From: Flavipsychrobacter sp.
Lineage (GTDB): Bacteria > Bacteroidota > Bacteroidia > Chitinophagales > Chitinophagaceae
Length of the DNA: 64,000 bases
Direction of reading: 5' to 3'
Assembly: GCA_031292525.1 (NCBI GenBank)
Contig: JARLGY010000019.1
Location: 186,001 to 250,000 of the forward strand
The position numbers and the translations under genes are program-made. This document shows, piece after piece, positions 53,445 through 62,606 of the stretch. The notes under the pieces are model-generated. The model did not search any database and was not told where the DNA came from. It was given only the letters and a program-made list of their open reading frames with translations. Position 1 is the first letter of the stretch. Every line of letters starts with the position of its first letter.

Positions 53445-55809
53445 AAAACTTGAAATTGTACGTAATACTCGGTATAATAGGAAAGATGGACACCTCTATC
53501 GCCTGCAACTTTATCCCACCCGGACTATTCACCGTGCCCGTCTGGTTCACGTATAGGAAGTAGGGATTGTGCCGGTCATATACATTGTAGATACTGAACG
53601 CCCAACTCCCCTCCCATTTCTTGGGCTTCGCATGCTGTGGGGTATAAACAGCTGAAACATCAAGGCGATCATAAGGAAAAAGCCTGAAACCATTCAATGT
53701 CCCATTTTGCTGAACCAGGTTATTATTTATAAAATAGAAAGAGCTGGGCAAAGTAATAGTGGTCCCCGAGCCAAACACAAACACAGAGGAGAAGGTCCAT
53801 TTCTTACTGTACTGATAAGAGCCAACTATAGATATGTCATGCCGTTGGTCGTACTTCGCCGGGAAGGTTTGTCCATTATTAAGCGCCGGGAAGGTGAGGT
53901 TTGTATAAGCCAGGGTGTACCCTATCCAGCCTGTAAACTTGCCCTGCGTCTTGTTAATAAAGAACTCAGCCCCATAGGCCTTTCCACTGCCAAATACATA
54001 CTCCTGTTCAGGGTCTATTAGCGAGTTAGGGGTGTATCCTTCCTTGTATTGTATCTGGTTCTGCAGGTCTTTATAATAGATCTCTACAGAGGTTTCCAGC
54101 TTATTATCCAGAAAGTTACAGAAGTAACCTATAGAATACTGCCAGGCTAGTTCTGGTTGTACTATATAAGTACTCGGCACCCATACATCAGTAGGTAGTG
54201 TAGTACCGTTATCGCTCAGCAGGTGTATATATTGGTAGGTTTTAGCTATGCTTGCCTTTATGCTCGATGCGTCGTTTAGCTCAAAGCGTAGGTTTAGCCT
54301 TGGTTCCCAGCCACCATAGCTCTTCACAAGTTGTCCACTGCTATAGGCGGTACTATCGGTCTTTACGCCATTTAGGTTATACAAGTATCTTGTATATGGC
54401 CCCACTTGCCCAAACCATGAATAGCGTATACCCGCATTCACCCGTAGCCACGGCGTCAGGTCAAAATCATCCATTACATAAGCACCAGCTTCATGGGCGT
54501 ATTTTATCAAGGCATTATTAGGTCGCAATACCGTAGTATCTACCTCACCCGATACCTGGTTGGGAGTAAACGTGTGGTATATATAGTTGAACCCTGCCTT
54601 AAAATGATGATGAAAAGTGGTGTAGTAATCCAGGTCGCTCTTAGCATTATAATCCTTTATTCCGGACGATAACTTTATAGCAAACAAGTTCTGGCTAAAG
54701 CTGGAAGCGAAATTGTAGTCGTTATAAATAACAGAAGTGTTCACAAATATCTTATCACTGAACAGGTGGTTCCAGCGCAGCGTAGCTGTCTTGTTACCCC
54801 ATGGTATATCGGCCTTAAAAGTGCCTGTGGAATTTTCGTAATTGAACTTATCCAGCCCTATGTAGCCGCTCAGGAACACTTTATCCTTATCAGAAAACGT
54901 ATAGTTCGCCTTCAGGTTAAGATCATAAAAATAGTATCCGCTGCCAGCAAGGTTCCCTTTTAGAAAGGGTTTGGTGAGCACATCTATATACGTACGCCTT
55001 CCCGCCAACAGAAATGAGCCTTTATTCTTCTTCAGCGGCCCTTCCAGCGTCAATCTGGATGCGATTAGCCCAATCCCCCCTTCTGCATGAAACTCCTTAT
55101 TATTACCGTCTTTCATCGTCACATCTACTACAGATGATAGGCGCCCACCATAATTCGCAGGAGCTCCACCCTTTATCAGTGTCACATCTTTTACAGCATC
55201 TGAGTTAAAAACAGAAAAGAAACCAAATAAATGACCAGTATTATAAACAACAGCCTCATCCAGCAAAACCAGGTTTTGGTCAGGTCCACCGCCACGCACA
55301 TAAAAACCTGCGTTACCCTCCCCTGCCGATTGTACGCCTGGCAGCAATTGCAGCGTCTTCAATATATCCACTTCACCAAACAGCACAGGCAAGGTCTTTA
55401 TCCGTTCTATAGACAGCTTTGTGGTACCCATCTCCGTATTCTTCACGTTCTCATCCTTCCTCGCGGATATCTCAATTTCTTTGATGATGTTCTGGTTCGC
55501 AAGGTCCACGTTCAGGGTCTTGCTATCCACCATTTCCAGCTTTTCGGTATGGGTAGTAAAACCAACGTAAGTAAAGTCAACAGTATAGGTAGCAGCAGGC
55601 ACAGAAATGGAGTAGAATCCATACCCATTGGTCTGTGTGGCTTGGTTAACTTCTTTAAAAAATATGGTTGCACCTATCAGCGATTCCCCGGTTGCGCCGT
55701 CGTGTACATAGCCACTCAATGTCACCTTTTTTTGTGCATAGGCACTGGTGGCAAGCATTAATATAAAACTTATTAACAAGGGCAGCCGTCCACAAAACCG
55801 GATATACAT
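53443..55809 (-). CDS. TonB-dependent receptor with carboxypeptidase-like N-terminal domain
   Basis: 788 residues. Signal peptide (LLISFILMLATSAYAQ), then a CarboxypepD_reg-like domain at about 28-115 (VTLSGYVHDGATGESLIGATI), a plug (about 130-230: VLFGEVDILKTLQLLPGVQSAGEGNAGFYVRGGGPDQNLVLLDEAVV) and a beta-barrel ending in YNFKF. The RGGGPDQN plug motif is typical of the large Bacteroidota receptor set for unknown substrates; no SusD partner follows, so it is not a standard Sus pair. It is 9 bases after a DUF3347 lipoprotein gene, probably cotranscribed. Confidence 0.93.
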   Translation of the reverse strand: MYIRFCGRLPLLISFILMLATSAYAQKKVTLSGYVHDGATGESLIGATIFFKEVNQATQTNGYGFYSISVPAATYTVDFTYVGFTTHTEKLEMVDSKTLNVDLANQNIIKEIEISARKDENVKNTEMGTTKLSIERIKTLPVLFGEVDILKTLQLLPGVQSAGEGNAGFYVRGGGPDQNLVLLDEAVVYNTGHLFGFFSVFNSDAVKDVTLIKGGAPANYGGRLSSVVDVTMKDGNNKEFHAEGGIGLIASRLTLEGPLKKNKGSFLLAGRRTYIDVLTKPFLKGNLAGSGYYFYDLNLKANYTFSDKDKVFLSGYIGLDKFNYENSTGTFKADIPWGNKTATLRWNHLFSDKIFVNTSVIYNDYNFASSFSQNLFAIKLSSGIKDYNAKSDLDYYTTFHHHFKAGFNYIYHTFTPNQVSGEVDTTVLRPNNALIKYAHEAGAYVMDDFDLTPWLRVNAGIRYSWFGQVGPYTRYLYNLNGVKTDSTAYSSGQLVKSYGGWEPRLNLRFELNDASSIKASIAKTYQYIHLLSDNGTTLPTDVWVPSTYIVQPELAWQYSIGYFCNFLDNKLETSVEIYYKDLQNQIQYKEGYTPNSLIDPEQEYVFGSGKAYGAEFFINKTQGKFTGWIGYTLAYTNLTFPALNNGQTFPAKYDQRHDISIVGSYQYSKKWTFSSVFVFGSGTTITLPSSFYFINNNLVQQNGTLNGFRLFPYDRLDVSAVYTPQHAKPKKWEGSWAFSIYNVYDRHNPYFLYVNQTGTVNSPGGIKLQAIEVSIFPIIPSITYNFKF

Positions 55810-55818
55810 CTCTAATTT

Positions 55819-56409
55819 CTATTTTAAAGAATCCTCAACATCCCCACATTCCAGCATCTTCTTTCCAAAATAAGGGTTCTTTATCTCACTCTCATCGCTC
55901 AACCAGTTAGCGCCTTTTTCATTCAGCGCCATAGGGCAATGCTCTAGGTACACATGGGCATTCTTCAGTTGCACCTTTTGCAACAGCACAAAAAATGCAT
56001 CCGATAGTTTGCTGAAAGGCACACGCTGCTCTTCACAAGTTGCATCTTTGCTGCCCGTTATAGCCTTTGCTGTCATTAATACGGTATCAGTGTATGGTAA
56101 AAGTTGCTGTTGTATTTTATCTTTTTGCAATAAGGCCTTCAGGCTATCTGCAGCAACTACCAGTTGTTGTGCAGAGCTGTCCACGTGGCGAGCATTGATG
56201 GCTACTAATGCGTTCTTCACGTCATAGTATTTGCTCACTACTTCAAGCAAGATCTGTGTGCCATTGTCATTAAGTTCACTAACAGGCGGTTTGGGGGCAA
56301 CAGTGGCTGTTTTGTTCAGCGTATCACCTGTAGGTGCTGTTTTATTAGAAGTATTGTTACATGCCGCTAGGCTAATTGCACATGCCAGGAACAGATATAT
56401 GAAGCGCAT
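55819..56409 (-). CDS. DUF3347-domain lipoprotein
   Basis: 196 residues. Lipobox ending at Cys17 (AISLAAC), then a Thr/Lys-rich linker and a DUF3347 helical domain from about 50 (QILLEVVSKYYDVKNALVAINARHVDSSA). The conserved HCPMAL segment near residue 160 and NPYFGKKMLECGDV at the end match this family, which often occurs beside copper or heavy-metal efflux proteins and may bind metal. The Cys, His and Met in HCPMA are the likely ligands. Upstream of the TonB receptor on the same strand, so the pair may handle a metal complex. Confidence 0.85.
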   Translation of the reverse strand: MRFIYLFLACAISLAACNNTSNKTAPTGDTLNKTATVAPKPPVSELNDNGTQILLEVVSKYYDVKNALVAINARHVDSSAQQLVVAADSLKALLQKDKIQQQLLPYTDTVLMTAKAITGSKDATCEEQRVPFSKLSDAFFVLLQKVQLKNAHVYLEHCPMALNEKGANWLSDESEIKNPYFGKKMLECGDVEDSLK

Positions 56410-56482
56410 AAATAAAAAAAATTTGTTGCAAAAATACAGGAACGTATCATGCTAAACACAAGGAACGTAATTTTGTTGCATC

Positions 56483-58438
56483 ATGTTGATCTCATTACAA
56501 AATTTATCATTTTCATTTGGCTCACGGCCAATACTTGAAGATGCAAGCTGGCAGATAGGTACAGGCGAAAGAATAGGACTCGTAGGCAGCAACGGAGCAG
56601 GAAAATCTACCATTCTAAGATTAATGACCGGAGCCTATACGCCCGAGTCCGGTGTCATAAATAAGCCCAAGGACGTTACATTAGGCTTCTTTAACCAGGA
56701 TCTTTTAAGTTTTTCTACCGATGATAGCATATTAAAGGTAGGCATGCAAGCCTTCGAAAGGGCACATGAAATTGAAAAGTTGATGGAACGCATCCTTCAT
56801 GATCTGGAAACTAAACCCGATGATGAAAAGCTCCTCGACGACTATAGCCATGCCCTGCACGATTTTGAAGTGGCAGGAGGCTATGAAATGGAACACCGTA
56901 CGGCAGAAGTATTAGAAGGCCTCGGTTTCTCAACAACAGACTTACAGCGTCCTTACAATACATATAGCGGTGGTTGGCGCATGCGTGTGCTGCTGGCAAA
57001 AATGATGCTGCAACAGCCCGAGTTACTCCTGCTCGATGAACCTACCAACCACTTGGACTTGCCGTCTATTGAGTGGCTGGAGCGTTACTTGATAGGATAT
57101 CCCGGCAGTGTGGTTATCGTGTCGCATGATCGTTACTTCCTCGATCGCATGGTAACTAAGATTGTTGAAGTGTGGCAGCGCGATCTGTATCAATACAGTG
57201 GTAACTATACTTTCTTCCAGAAAGAAAAGATAGAGCGTATGGATATGCAGCAACGCGAGTTTGAAAACCAACAGAACTACATACGCCAGCAAGAGCGCTT
57301 TATTGAGCGTTTTAAAGCCAAGGCATCTAAGGCTGCTCAAGCTCAGAGTGCTATGAAACGGTTGGACAAACTGGATAAGATAGAATCACCCGATTCATCA
57401 ATGCCGACCATGAACATCAATTTTGACGTCGCAAAGATTCCTGGCAAGGTGGTTTGTACACTTACAGGCATCGATAAAAATTTTGGCGAGCTCAGCATAC
57501 TTGATAGTGCAAATGCAGAAATAGAACGCGGTGATAAAATAGCATTGATAGGAGCAAACGGAAAGGGTAAATCTACCTTATTACGTATAATAGCTGGTGT
57601 TGAAACTTTTGATGGTGAGCGTAAATGGGGGCATAATGTAGAAGAAAGCTTCTATGCACAGCATCAGCTAGAATCTCTGAATGTAGAATTTGAGATCCTG
57701 GAAGAATTAAAACAATGCCGCAGTGGCAAAACTGAATTGGAACTAAGGCAACTCCTCGGTTGCTTCCTGTTCAGTGGCGACGATGTATTTAAGAAAATAA
57801 AAGTACTCAGCGGGGGCGAAAAGGCACGTGTTGCATTGGCTAAAACCATCGCAGCAAAGGGCAATTTCCTGATGCTCGATGAGCCTACCAACCACTTGGA
57901 TATGCAGAGTGTAGAGATGCTCATAGAGGCGCTCAACAAATATACCGGCACTCTTATTCTTGTTTCTCACGATAGGTACTTCATCAGTAGAACTGCAAAC
58001 AAAATATGGAGCATAGAAGGTGGCGAAATAAAAGAATTTGTAGGCAGTTACGATGAGTGGGTTGTATATCAGCAAGATAAACTGAAGCGTGAACAAGCAG
58101 CTGCCAGCGAACCTGCGGCAGTTGCCAAACCTAAACCTGTCGAAAAAAAAGAAACCAAACCGGTACCGGTAAATGACGCTGAAATAAAGAACCTTAAAAA
58201 GGAACATCAAAAACAGCAGCGCATGTTTGAACAACTGGAAGCAGACATGAACAAGGCCACTAAGGAGAAAGCGGAATTGGAAGCTAAACTTGCCGATCCG
58301 TCCCTTTATACGGATAGGGATAAGTTTGCAAAATTGGATGAACAATACCGTAAGCACGTTGTGAAAGTAGATGAACTGACAAAAGCTTATGACAAGGTTT
58401 TTGAACAGATACTGGCCCTCGAACAGCAGCTTTCTTAA
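56483..58438 (+). CDS. ABC-F family ATPase
   Basis: 651 residues, two ABC domains without membrane helices. First domain: Walker A GSNGAGKST, signature YSGGWRMRVLLAKMM and Walker B LLLLDEPTNHLDL. Second: GANGKGKST, LSGGEKARVALAKTI and MLDEPTNHLDM. The linker between them contains a long coiled coil (RQQERFIERFKAKASKAAQAQ) and the C-terminus has another coiled coil after a Lys/Pro linker (KPKPVEKKETKPVPV). ABC-F proteins act on the ribosome, in translation rescue or antibiotic protection. It resembles the Uup/YdiF-type group more than a dedicated resistance protein. Confidence 0.94.
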   Translation: MLISLQNLSFSFGSRPILEDASWQIGTGERIGLVGSNGAGKSTILRLMTGAYTPESGVINKPKDVTLGFFNQDLLSFSTDDSILKVGMQAFERAHEIEKLMERILHDLETKPDDEKLLDDYSHALHDFEVAGGYEMEHRTAEVLEGLGFSTTDLQRPYNTYSGGWRMRVLLAKMMLQQPELLLLDEPTNHLDLPSIEWLERYLIGYPGSVVIVSHDRYFLDRMVTKIVEVWQRDLYQYSGNYTFFQKEKIERMDMQQREFENQQNYIRQQERFIERFKAKASKAAQAQSAMKRLDKLDKIESPDSSMPTMNINFDVAKIPGKVVCTLTGIDKNFGELSILDSANAEIERGDKIALIGANGKGKSTLLRIIAGVETFDGERKWGHNVEESFYAQHQLESLNVEFEILEELKQCRSGKTELELRQLLGCFLFSGDDVFKKIKVLSGGEKARVALAKTIAAKGNFLMLDEPTNHLDMQSVEMLIEALNKYTGTLILVSHDRYFISRTANKIWSIEGGEIKEFVGSYDEWVVYQQDKLKREQAAASEPAAVAKPKPVEKKETKPVPVNDAEIKNLKKEHQKQQRMFEQLEADMNKATKEKAELEAKLADPSLYTDRDKFAKLDEQYRKHVVKVDELTKAYDKVFEQILALEQQLS

Positions 58439-58475
58439 ACATGCTTAATAAGTTACGCACAGCTTATAGAATGTA

Positions 58476-58506
58476 TTGCTTATGTGTCATACCCTATGTA
58501 CCTTTA
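58476..58506 (+). promoter_or_regulatory. Probable promoter of the YajQ-family gene
   Basis: TTG at 58476-58478 and TACCTTTA at 58499-58506, 20 bases apart, close to the Bacteroidota consensus, 28 bases before the start codon. Confidence 0.5.
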
Positions 58507-58534
58507 GTAAGAATTTGTAACAAATCAATATAGT

Positions 58535-59026
58535 ATGCCCTCTTTTGACATCGCAAGCAAGGTTGACTTGCAAACTTTAGATAACGCAATAAACATAGCT
58601 AAAAAGGAAATTGACAATCGTTTTGACTTCAAAGGAAAGCACATTGTGCTCGACCTGAACAAGAAAGATATGATACTCACCCTTGAAGTGGAAAGCGATA
58701 TGCAGCTGCAGCAGGTGCAGGACGTTGTAATTACCAAAGCTATGCGCCAGGGACTTGAGGCTAGCAGTTTCGACCTCACCAAAGAACCTAGTGGCATGGG
58801 TAAGTTCATGAAGAAGAATGTCCCCATAAAGCATGGAATAGATAAGGATTTTGCAAAGAAAATAGTGAAACTGATAAAAGATAGCGGCCTTAAAGTACAG
58901 GCAGCCATCATGGACGATATAATACGTGTAACAGCTAAAAAAATTGATGACCTGCAAGACGTAATTCAGCTTTGCCGTTCATCAAATCTGGAACAACCAC
59001 TGCAGTTTATAAACATGAAATCTTAG
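58535..59026 (+). CDS. YajQ-family nucleotide-binding protein
   Basis: 163 residues with the two-domain YajQ fold. The opening PSFDIASKVDLQTLDNAINIAKKEIDNRFDFKG and the mid-part EPSGMGKFMKKNVPIKHGID are diagnostic. Some members bind cyclic di-GMP and act with transcription factors; whether this one does is unknown. A single gene with its own terminator at 59055. Confidence 0.92.
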   Translation: MPSFDIASKVDLQTLDNAINIAKKEIDNRFDFKGKHIVLDLNKKDMILTLEVESDMQLQQVQDVVITKAMRQGLEASSFDLTKEPSGMGKFMKKNVPIKHGIDKDFAKKIVKLIKDSGLKVQAAIMDDIIRVTAKKIDDLQDVIQLCRSSNLEQPLQFINMKS

Positions 59027-59054
59027 GGTGCAGAAAGTATAAATGTATCCGTTA

Positions 59055-59096
59055 AAGAAAACGCCCGACTATAAAAATATAGACCGGGCGTTTCTT
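59055..59096. terminator. Terminator between the YajQ gene and rfbC
   Basis: AAACGCCCG pairs with CGGGCGTTT, with an inner CTATA/TATAG stem, and A and T runs outside. It serves the convergent genes on both sides. Confidence 0.85.
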
Positions 59097-59109
59097 ATTT
59101 AATTTGGTT

Positions 59110-59661
59110 TTAGAACTGATTATTAGAATCTTTTAATAGCGGTTGTGCCATATCTTTTTCAGAAATTATGGCCAGGTTCATATCTACCTTCCAATCTATA
59201 TTCAATGCAGTATCTGCATAATATACACCGCCTTCTGTGCTCTTATCATATAGATTATCGCATTTATAGAAAACTTCCGCTGTATCCGTAAGCACAGAAT
59301 AGCCATGAGCAAAACCTCTAGGCACCAGGAACTGTAATTTGTTTTCAGCTGTAAGTTCCACGCCATACCATTGGCCATATGTTTTGCTGTTTTTGCGTAT
59401 ATCCACAACAACGTCCCATATGCCACCCTCCAGCACGCGTAATAGCTTAGTTTGTGCAGTAGGGTTATTTTGGTAATGCAGACCACGAAGAACGTTCTTT
59501 ACAGATCGTGCCTGGTTATCCTGCACAAAGTTGGTTGCAAAAGAAGTTGCCTGCTCAAAAACCAGCTTATTGTAGCTTTCAAAAAAGTACCCTCTGTCGT
59601 CTTTGTGCACTTTGGGCTCCAGTATCAGTAGCCCTTCCAGCGGGGTGGTATGTACGATCAT
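59110..59661 (-). CDS. rfbC: dTDP-4-dehydrorhamnose 3,5-epimerase
   Basis: 183 residues of a cupin-fold epimerase that inverts C3 and C5 of dTDP-4-keto-6-deoxyglucose on the way to dTDP-rhamnose. The start LEGLLILEPKVHKDDRGYFFESYN, the base histidine in LRGLHYQNN, VVDIRKNSKTYGQW and PRGFAHGYSVL are the family marks. The start codon overlaps the stop of the aminotransferase gene (TAATG), so the two are coupled. The genes for the other rhamnose steps are not in the window. Confidence 0.94.
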   Translation of the reverse strand: MIVHTTPLEGLLILEPKVHKDDRGYFFESYNKLVFEQATSFATNFVQDNQARSVKNVLRGLHYQNNPTAQTKLLRVLEGGIWDVVVDIRKNSKTYGQWYGVELTAENKLQFLVPRGFAHGYSVLTDTAEVFYKCDNLYDKSTEGGVYYADTALNIDWKVDMNLAIISEKDMAQPLLKDSNNQF

Positions 59662-60797
59662 TACGACAGTTGGTTTATTATTTCCAGGAAATTTTGTGTA
59701 ATGAATGCAAGGTCTTCCTCCTTAAATTCAGTATGTATAGGCAGTGATATCACGCAATCCTGTAGCATATCTGTTACCGGTAGTTGATATTGATCGCTGC
59801 CAAATTCTTTCAGCATATTTTGCTTATGGCATGGTACAGGGTAGTAAATCATGGATGGTATTCCCCTTTCCGCTAGCTTTTTCTGCACTTCGTCCCTGCT
59901 TACATTTTTAAGTTGCAAGGTATATTGATGAAACACATGATAAGAATAAGGGGCTCTGTATGGTGTTACAATATTAGAATTAACGCTAAATGCAGCATCA
60001 TAATAGTCCGCAACCGCACGGCGTGCTGCACAATACTCATCCAGACGTTTTAGTTTGGCGCGCAATACCACCGCTTGTATAGTATCCAGGCGGCTATTCA
60101 CGCCTACCACTTCGTGGTAATAACGCTCCTTTTGGCCATGGTTAGCTACCATCCTCAGCTTTTCAGCCAGTTCATCATCGTTAGTAAACATAGCCCCACC
60201 ATCACCGTAGCAGCCTAGGTTTTTAGACGGGAAGAAGGAAGTGCAACCTACTATACCCATTGTTCCTGTTTTTACAGTCTCGCCGCTAGAGAAGGTGTAG
60301 GTACCGCCAATTGCTTGGGCATTATCTTCTATTACAGGTATATTATGTTCCTTTGCCAGTGCAAGCAACGGCTCCATATTGGCGCTCTGCCCATATAGAT
60401 GCACTGGTATTATCGCCTTGGTATTGGGTGTTATAGCATTCTTTACTGCATCTATATTCATTGTAAATGTGTCCGCATCCACATCCACAAATACCGGCTT
60501 CAGGTGCAGCAAGGCTACAACTTCCACCGTTGCTATATAAGTGTACGATGCCGTTATTACCTCATCGCCTGGCTTTAACCCAAGTGCCATAAGGGCTATC
60601 TGCAGCGCATCTGTACCATTAGCACAAGGTATCACATGTTTTACACCCAGGTAGGCAGCTAACTCCTTGGCAAAGTGCTGCACATCTGGTCCATTAATAA
60701 AGGCAGCGCTTTCCAGTACTTGGCTTATGCCTGCATCCACTTCAGCTTTTATTTTTTGGTATTGACTTTTAAGGTCAACCATTTGCAAATTCCGCAT
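59661..60797 (-). CDS. DegT/DnrJ/EryC1-family sugar aminotransferase
   Basis: 378 residues of a PLP-dependent aminotransferase for nucleotide sugars. The cofactor lysine is in SFFPSKNLGCYGDGG, with EDNAQAIGGTY and NGTDALQIALMALGLKPGDEV as further family motifs. It adds an amino group to a keto sugar. Directly before rfbC in a coupled pair, which suggests a dTDP-amino-sugar (for example a 3-amino-6-deoxyhexose) for the cell-surface polysaccharide. Substrate uncertain. Confidence 0.92.
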   Translation of the reverse strand: MRNLQMVDLKSQYQKIKAEVDAGISQVLESAAFINGPDVQHFAKELAAYLGVKHVIPCANGTDALQIALMALGLKPGDEVITASYTYIATVEVVALLHLKPVFVDVDADTFTMNIDAVKNAITPNTKAIIPVHLYGQSANMEPLLALAKEHNIPVIEDNAQAIGGTYTFSSGETVKTGTMGIVGCTSFFPSKNLGCYGDGGAMFTNDDELAEKLRMVANHGQKERYYHEVVGVNSRLDTIQAVVLRAKLKRLDEYCAARRAVADYYDAAFSVNSNIVTPYRAPYSYHVFHQYTLQLKNVSRDEVQKKLAERGIPSMIYYPVPCHKQNMLKEFGSDQYQLPVTDMLQDCVISLPIHTEFKEEDLAFITQNFLEIINQLS

Positions 60798-60942
60798 CTC
60801 TTAATTTTAATGTTTGCAAACCTACGTCATACCCTGCATTCATCAAAGCTTTGCATATTGTTTAACACCACAAAAAGACACCTTGCCAATCGTTAAGTGG
60901 TATTATTTGCTAACTTCACCGCTATAATTTGTCTATAAAATA

Positions 60943-61713
60943 ATGAAGTCTGTTTTCATTGCCCTTTTTATATGCCTGTTAGGCACAAGCTATGCTGCCC
61001 TTGCGCAGCAAGATGATCTGTTTGGTACAGTAAAAGTTGCTGAAACACATAAGGGCTGGATCATCGGTGCAAATGGAAATTTTGATATTCCTGCTGCAGA
61101 TATGGCGAAGGAATTCGGGCTCAGCACCCGCATTGGTCCGTCTGTTTTATATAAAACCAAAGACAACTGGATGTTTGGTGTAAAGGCCGACTTCATTTTT
61201 GGTGCCCAAGTCCACCCCGATTCATTTATGATCAATTTAAAGGACAAATACGGCGAATTCATTACAGAAGGTGGTGCCCGTGTTACAATCCCTACAAATG
61301 AGCGTGGGTATATGATAGGGTTACAGGCCGGAAAAATAGTAAACACATCAAAAAACAGCAAGGATAATGGAATATTATTCATGACAACTGTGGGTTTCAT
61401 TCAGCATAAAATCCAGATCAATAATCCTGATGGTGTTCCAGCCCTCAATACTACATACCAAAAAGGGTATGACAGACTTACAAATGGTTTATTTATTGAG
61501 GAAAGTATTGAATATTCTTATTTTGCAAAAAGTGGTTTGCTCAACTTTCACATAGGCCCAGATATAATGTTGGCTTCTACGCAGGACCGTCGGGATTATT
61601 TGTTTGATGTGATGCGTCCTGATACCAAGCAACGGTTGGACGTATTGTTTGGCATACGTGGTGGTTGGTATTTTTGCATCTTTAAACGCAAAAGCGAAGA
61701 CATACTCTTTTAA
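60943..61713 (+). CDS. Outer-membrane beta-barrel protein of unknown function
   Basis: 256 residues with a signal peptide ending near AALAQQ and alternating short beta-strands throughout. Repeated motifs like GLQAGKIVN, YMIGLQ and FGIRGGWYF fit a small outer-membrane barrel with an aromatic belt. I see no catalytic motif. A stand-alone gene, convergent with the Fur-family gene and overlapping its stop region by 4 bases. Confidence 0.7.
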   Translation: MKSVFIALFICLLGTSYAALAQQDDLFGTVKVAETHKGWIIGANGNFDIPAADMAKEFGLSTRIGPSVLYKTKDNWMFGVKADFIFGAQVHPDSFMINLKDKYGEFITEGGARVTIPTNERGYMIGLQAGKIVNTSKNSKDNGILFMTTVGFIQHKIQINNPDGVPALNTTYQKGYDRLTNGLFIEESIEYSYFAKSGLLNFHIGPDIMLASTQDRRDYLFDVMRPDTKQRLDVLFGIRGGWYFCIFKRKSEDILF

Positions 61714-62117
61714 TTACAACCACTGCACAACCCATAAATAATAGTACTCTGCCCGGTAGCCGTAAACCCCTTAGGCAGGCTTACTGTAGCTATAGGCAGG
61801 TTATCCATGCAATACATTTTATGGCAGGCGGTACAGTTAAAATGCAAATGGTTATCGTTATGGTGATGTGTGGTGCAGTTATGTTTACATAAAGCAAATC
61901 GCGTCACACCATCAAGATCTATCACCTTATGTACTAGCCCCACTTCCTCAAAGTCATTAAGAATACGGTAGAGGGTTATGCGATCTATTTTTCCAAGCAT
62001 CGGCTCCAGTTCCATATGGCTGAGCGCTAATCCATCAGGCTGCAATATATCCAGCACCTTCACACGTGAGGTCGTTACTTTTAGCCCTTTATCCTTTATT
62101 TCCTGTGCAGCATTCAT
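61710..62117 (-). CDS. Fur-family transcriptional regulator (Zur-like)
   Basis: 135 residues. Winged-helix domain at about 10-75 (RVKVLDILQPDGLALSHMELEPM, DRITLYRILNDFEEVGLVHKV), then a dimerisation domain with His-rich THHHNDNHLHFNC and structural-zinc cysteines CTAC and CSGC. Metal-dependent repressor of iron, zinc or other metal genes. Divergent from a MerC-like gene with two inverted repeats in between, which are its likely binding sites. Zinc as the signal is inference. Confidence 0.9.
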   Translation of the reverse strand: MNAAQEIKDKGLKVTTSRVKVLDILQPDGLALSHMELEPMLGKIDRITLYRILNDFEEVGLVHKVIDLDGVTRFALCKHNCTTHHHNDNHLHFNCTACHKMYCMDNLPIATVSLPKGFTATGQSTIIYGLCSGCN

Positions 62118-62147
62118 AATCCTGATACAAAGATAAGGAATATAGAT

Positions 62148-62188
62148 GCAACAGTGTTGCTTTATGCTTACATTTGCAACTCTGTTGC
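62148..62188. promoter_or_regulatory. Two inverted repeats between the Fur-family and merC-like genes
   Basis: GCAACA-G-TGTTGC at 62148-62160 and GCAAC-TCT-GTTGC at 62176-62188 share the same GCAAC/GTTGC half-sites. TACATTTG at 62169-62176, a -7-type element for the MerC gene, lies between them. A dimer bound to both would cover this promoter. They are the probable sites of the neighbouring Fur-family repressor. Confidence 0.6.
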
Positions 62189-62195
62189 ATAAAGA

Positions 62196-62606
62196 ATGTC
62201 ATCGCATAAACATATAATAGGATCAGATCGCTTAGGAATTGCCAGTGCTGTATTGTGCATGATACATTGCATGATAGTACCTTTGGCTTTTGTACTTAAG
62301 GTATGGTGGAGTAATCATACCGTTTACATCCTACCATCATGGTGGGGTATGCTCGACTATTTTTTTCTTGTCATAAGTTTCATTGCCGTCTTCCACTCTT
62401 CATCTCATGCTCTATCGAGGAACATCAAAGTGTCTTTTTGGTTCTTTTGGGCAGTGCTTACAACTGCAATTATTTTTGAGGATGCAATCCACTGGCTTGC
62501 ATATGTAGCCTCAGCGGGTCTCATAACTACCCACCTTATTAATTTAAGAATGCAACGGTCTTTAAAAAAAGCAAGAATTGCCCGGTCATTTGCGCCAAAC
62601 GTCTAA
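62196..62606 (+). CDS. MerC-domain membrane protein
   Basis: 136 residues with about four membrane helices. The CMIHCMIVP motif near residue 21 is the MerC metal-binding pair, and GSDRLGIASAVLC precedes it. MerC proteins take up mercuric or related metal ions; members next to Fur-family genes without a mer operon may instead transport zinc or another metal. Divergent from the regulator, with paired operator-like repeats between them. Confidence 0.85.
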   Translation: MSSHKHIIGSDRLGIASAVLCMIHCMIVPLAFVLKVWWSNHTVYILPSWWGMLDYFFLVISFIAVFHSSSHALSRNIKVSFWFFWAVLTTAIIFEDAIHWLAYVASAGLITTHLINLRMQRSLKKARIARSFAPNV

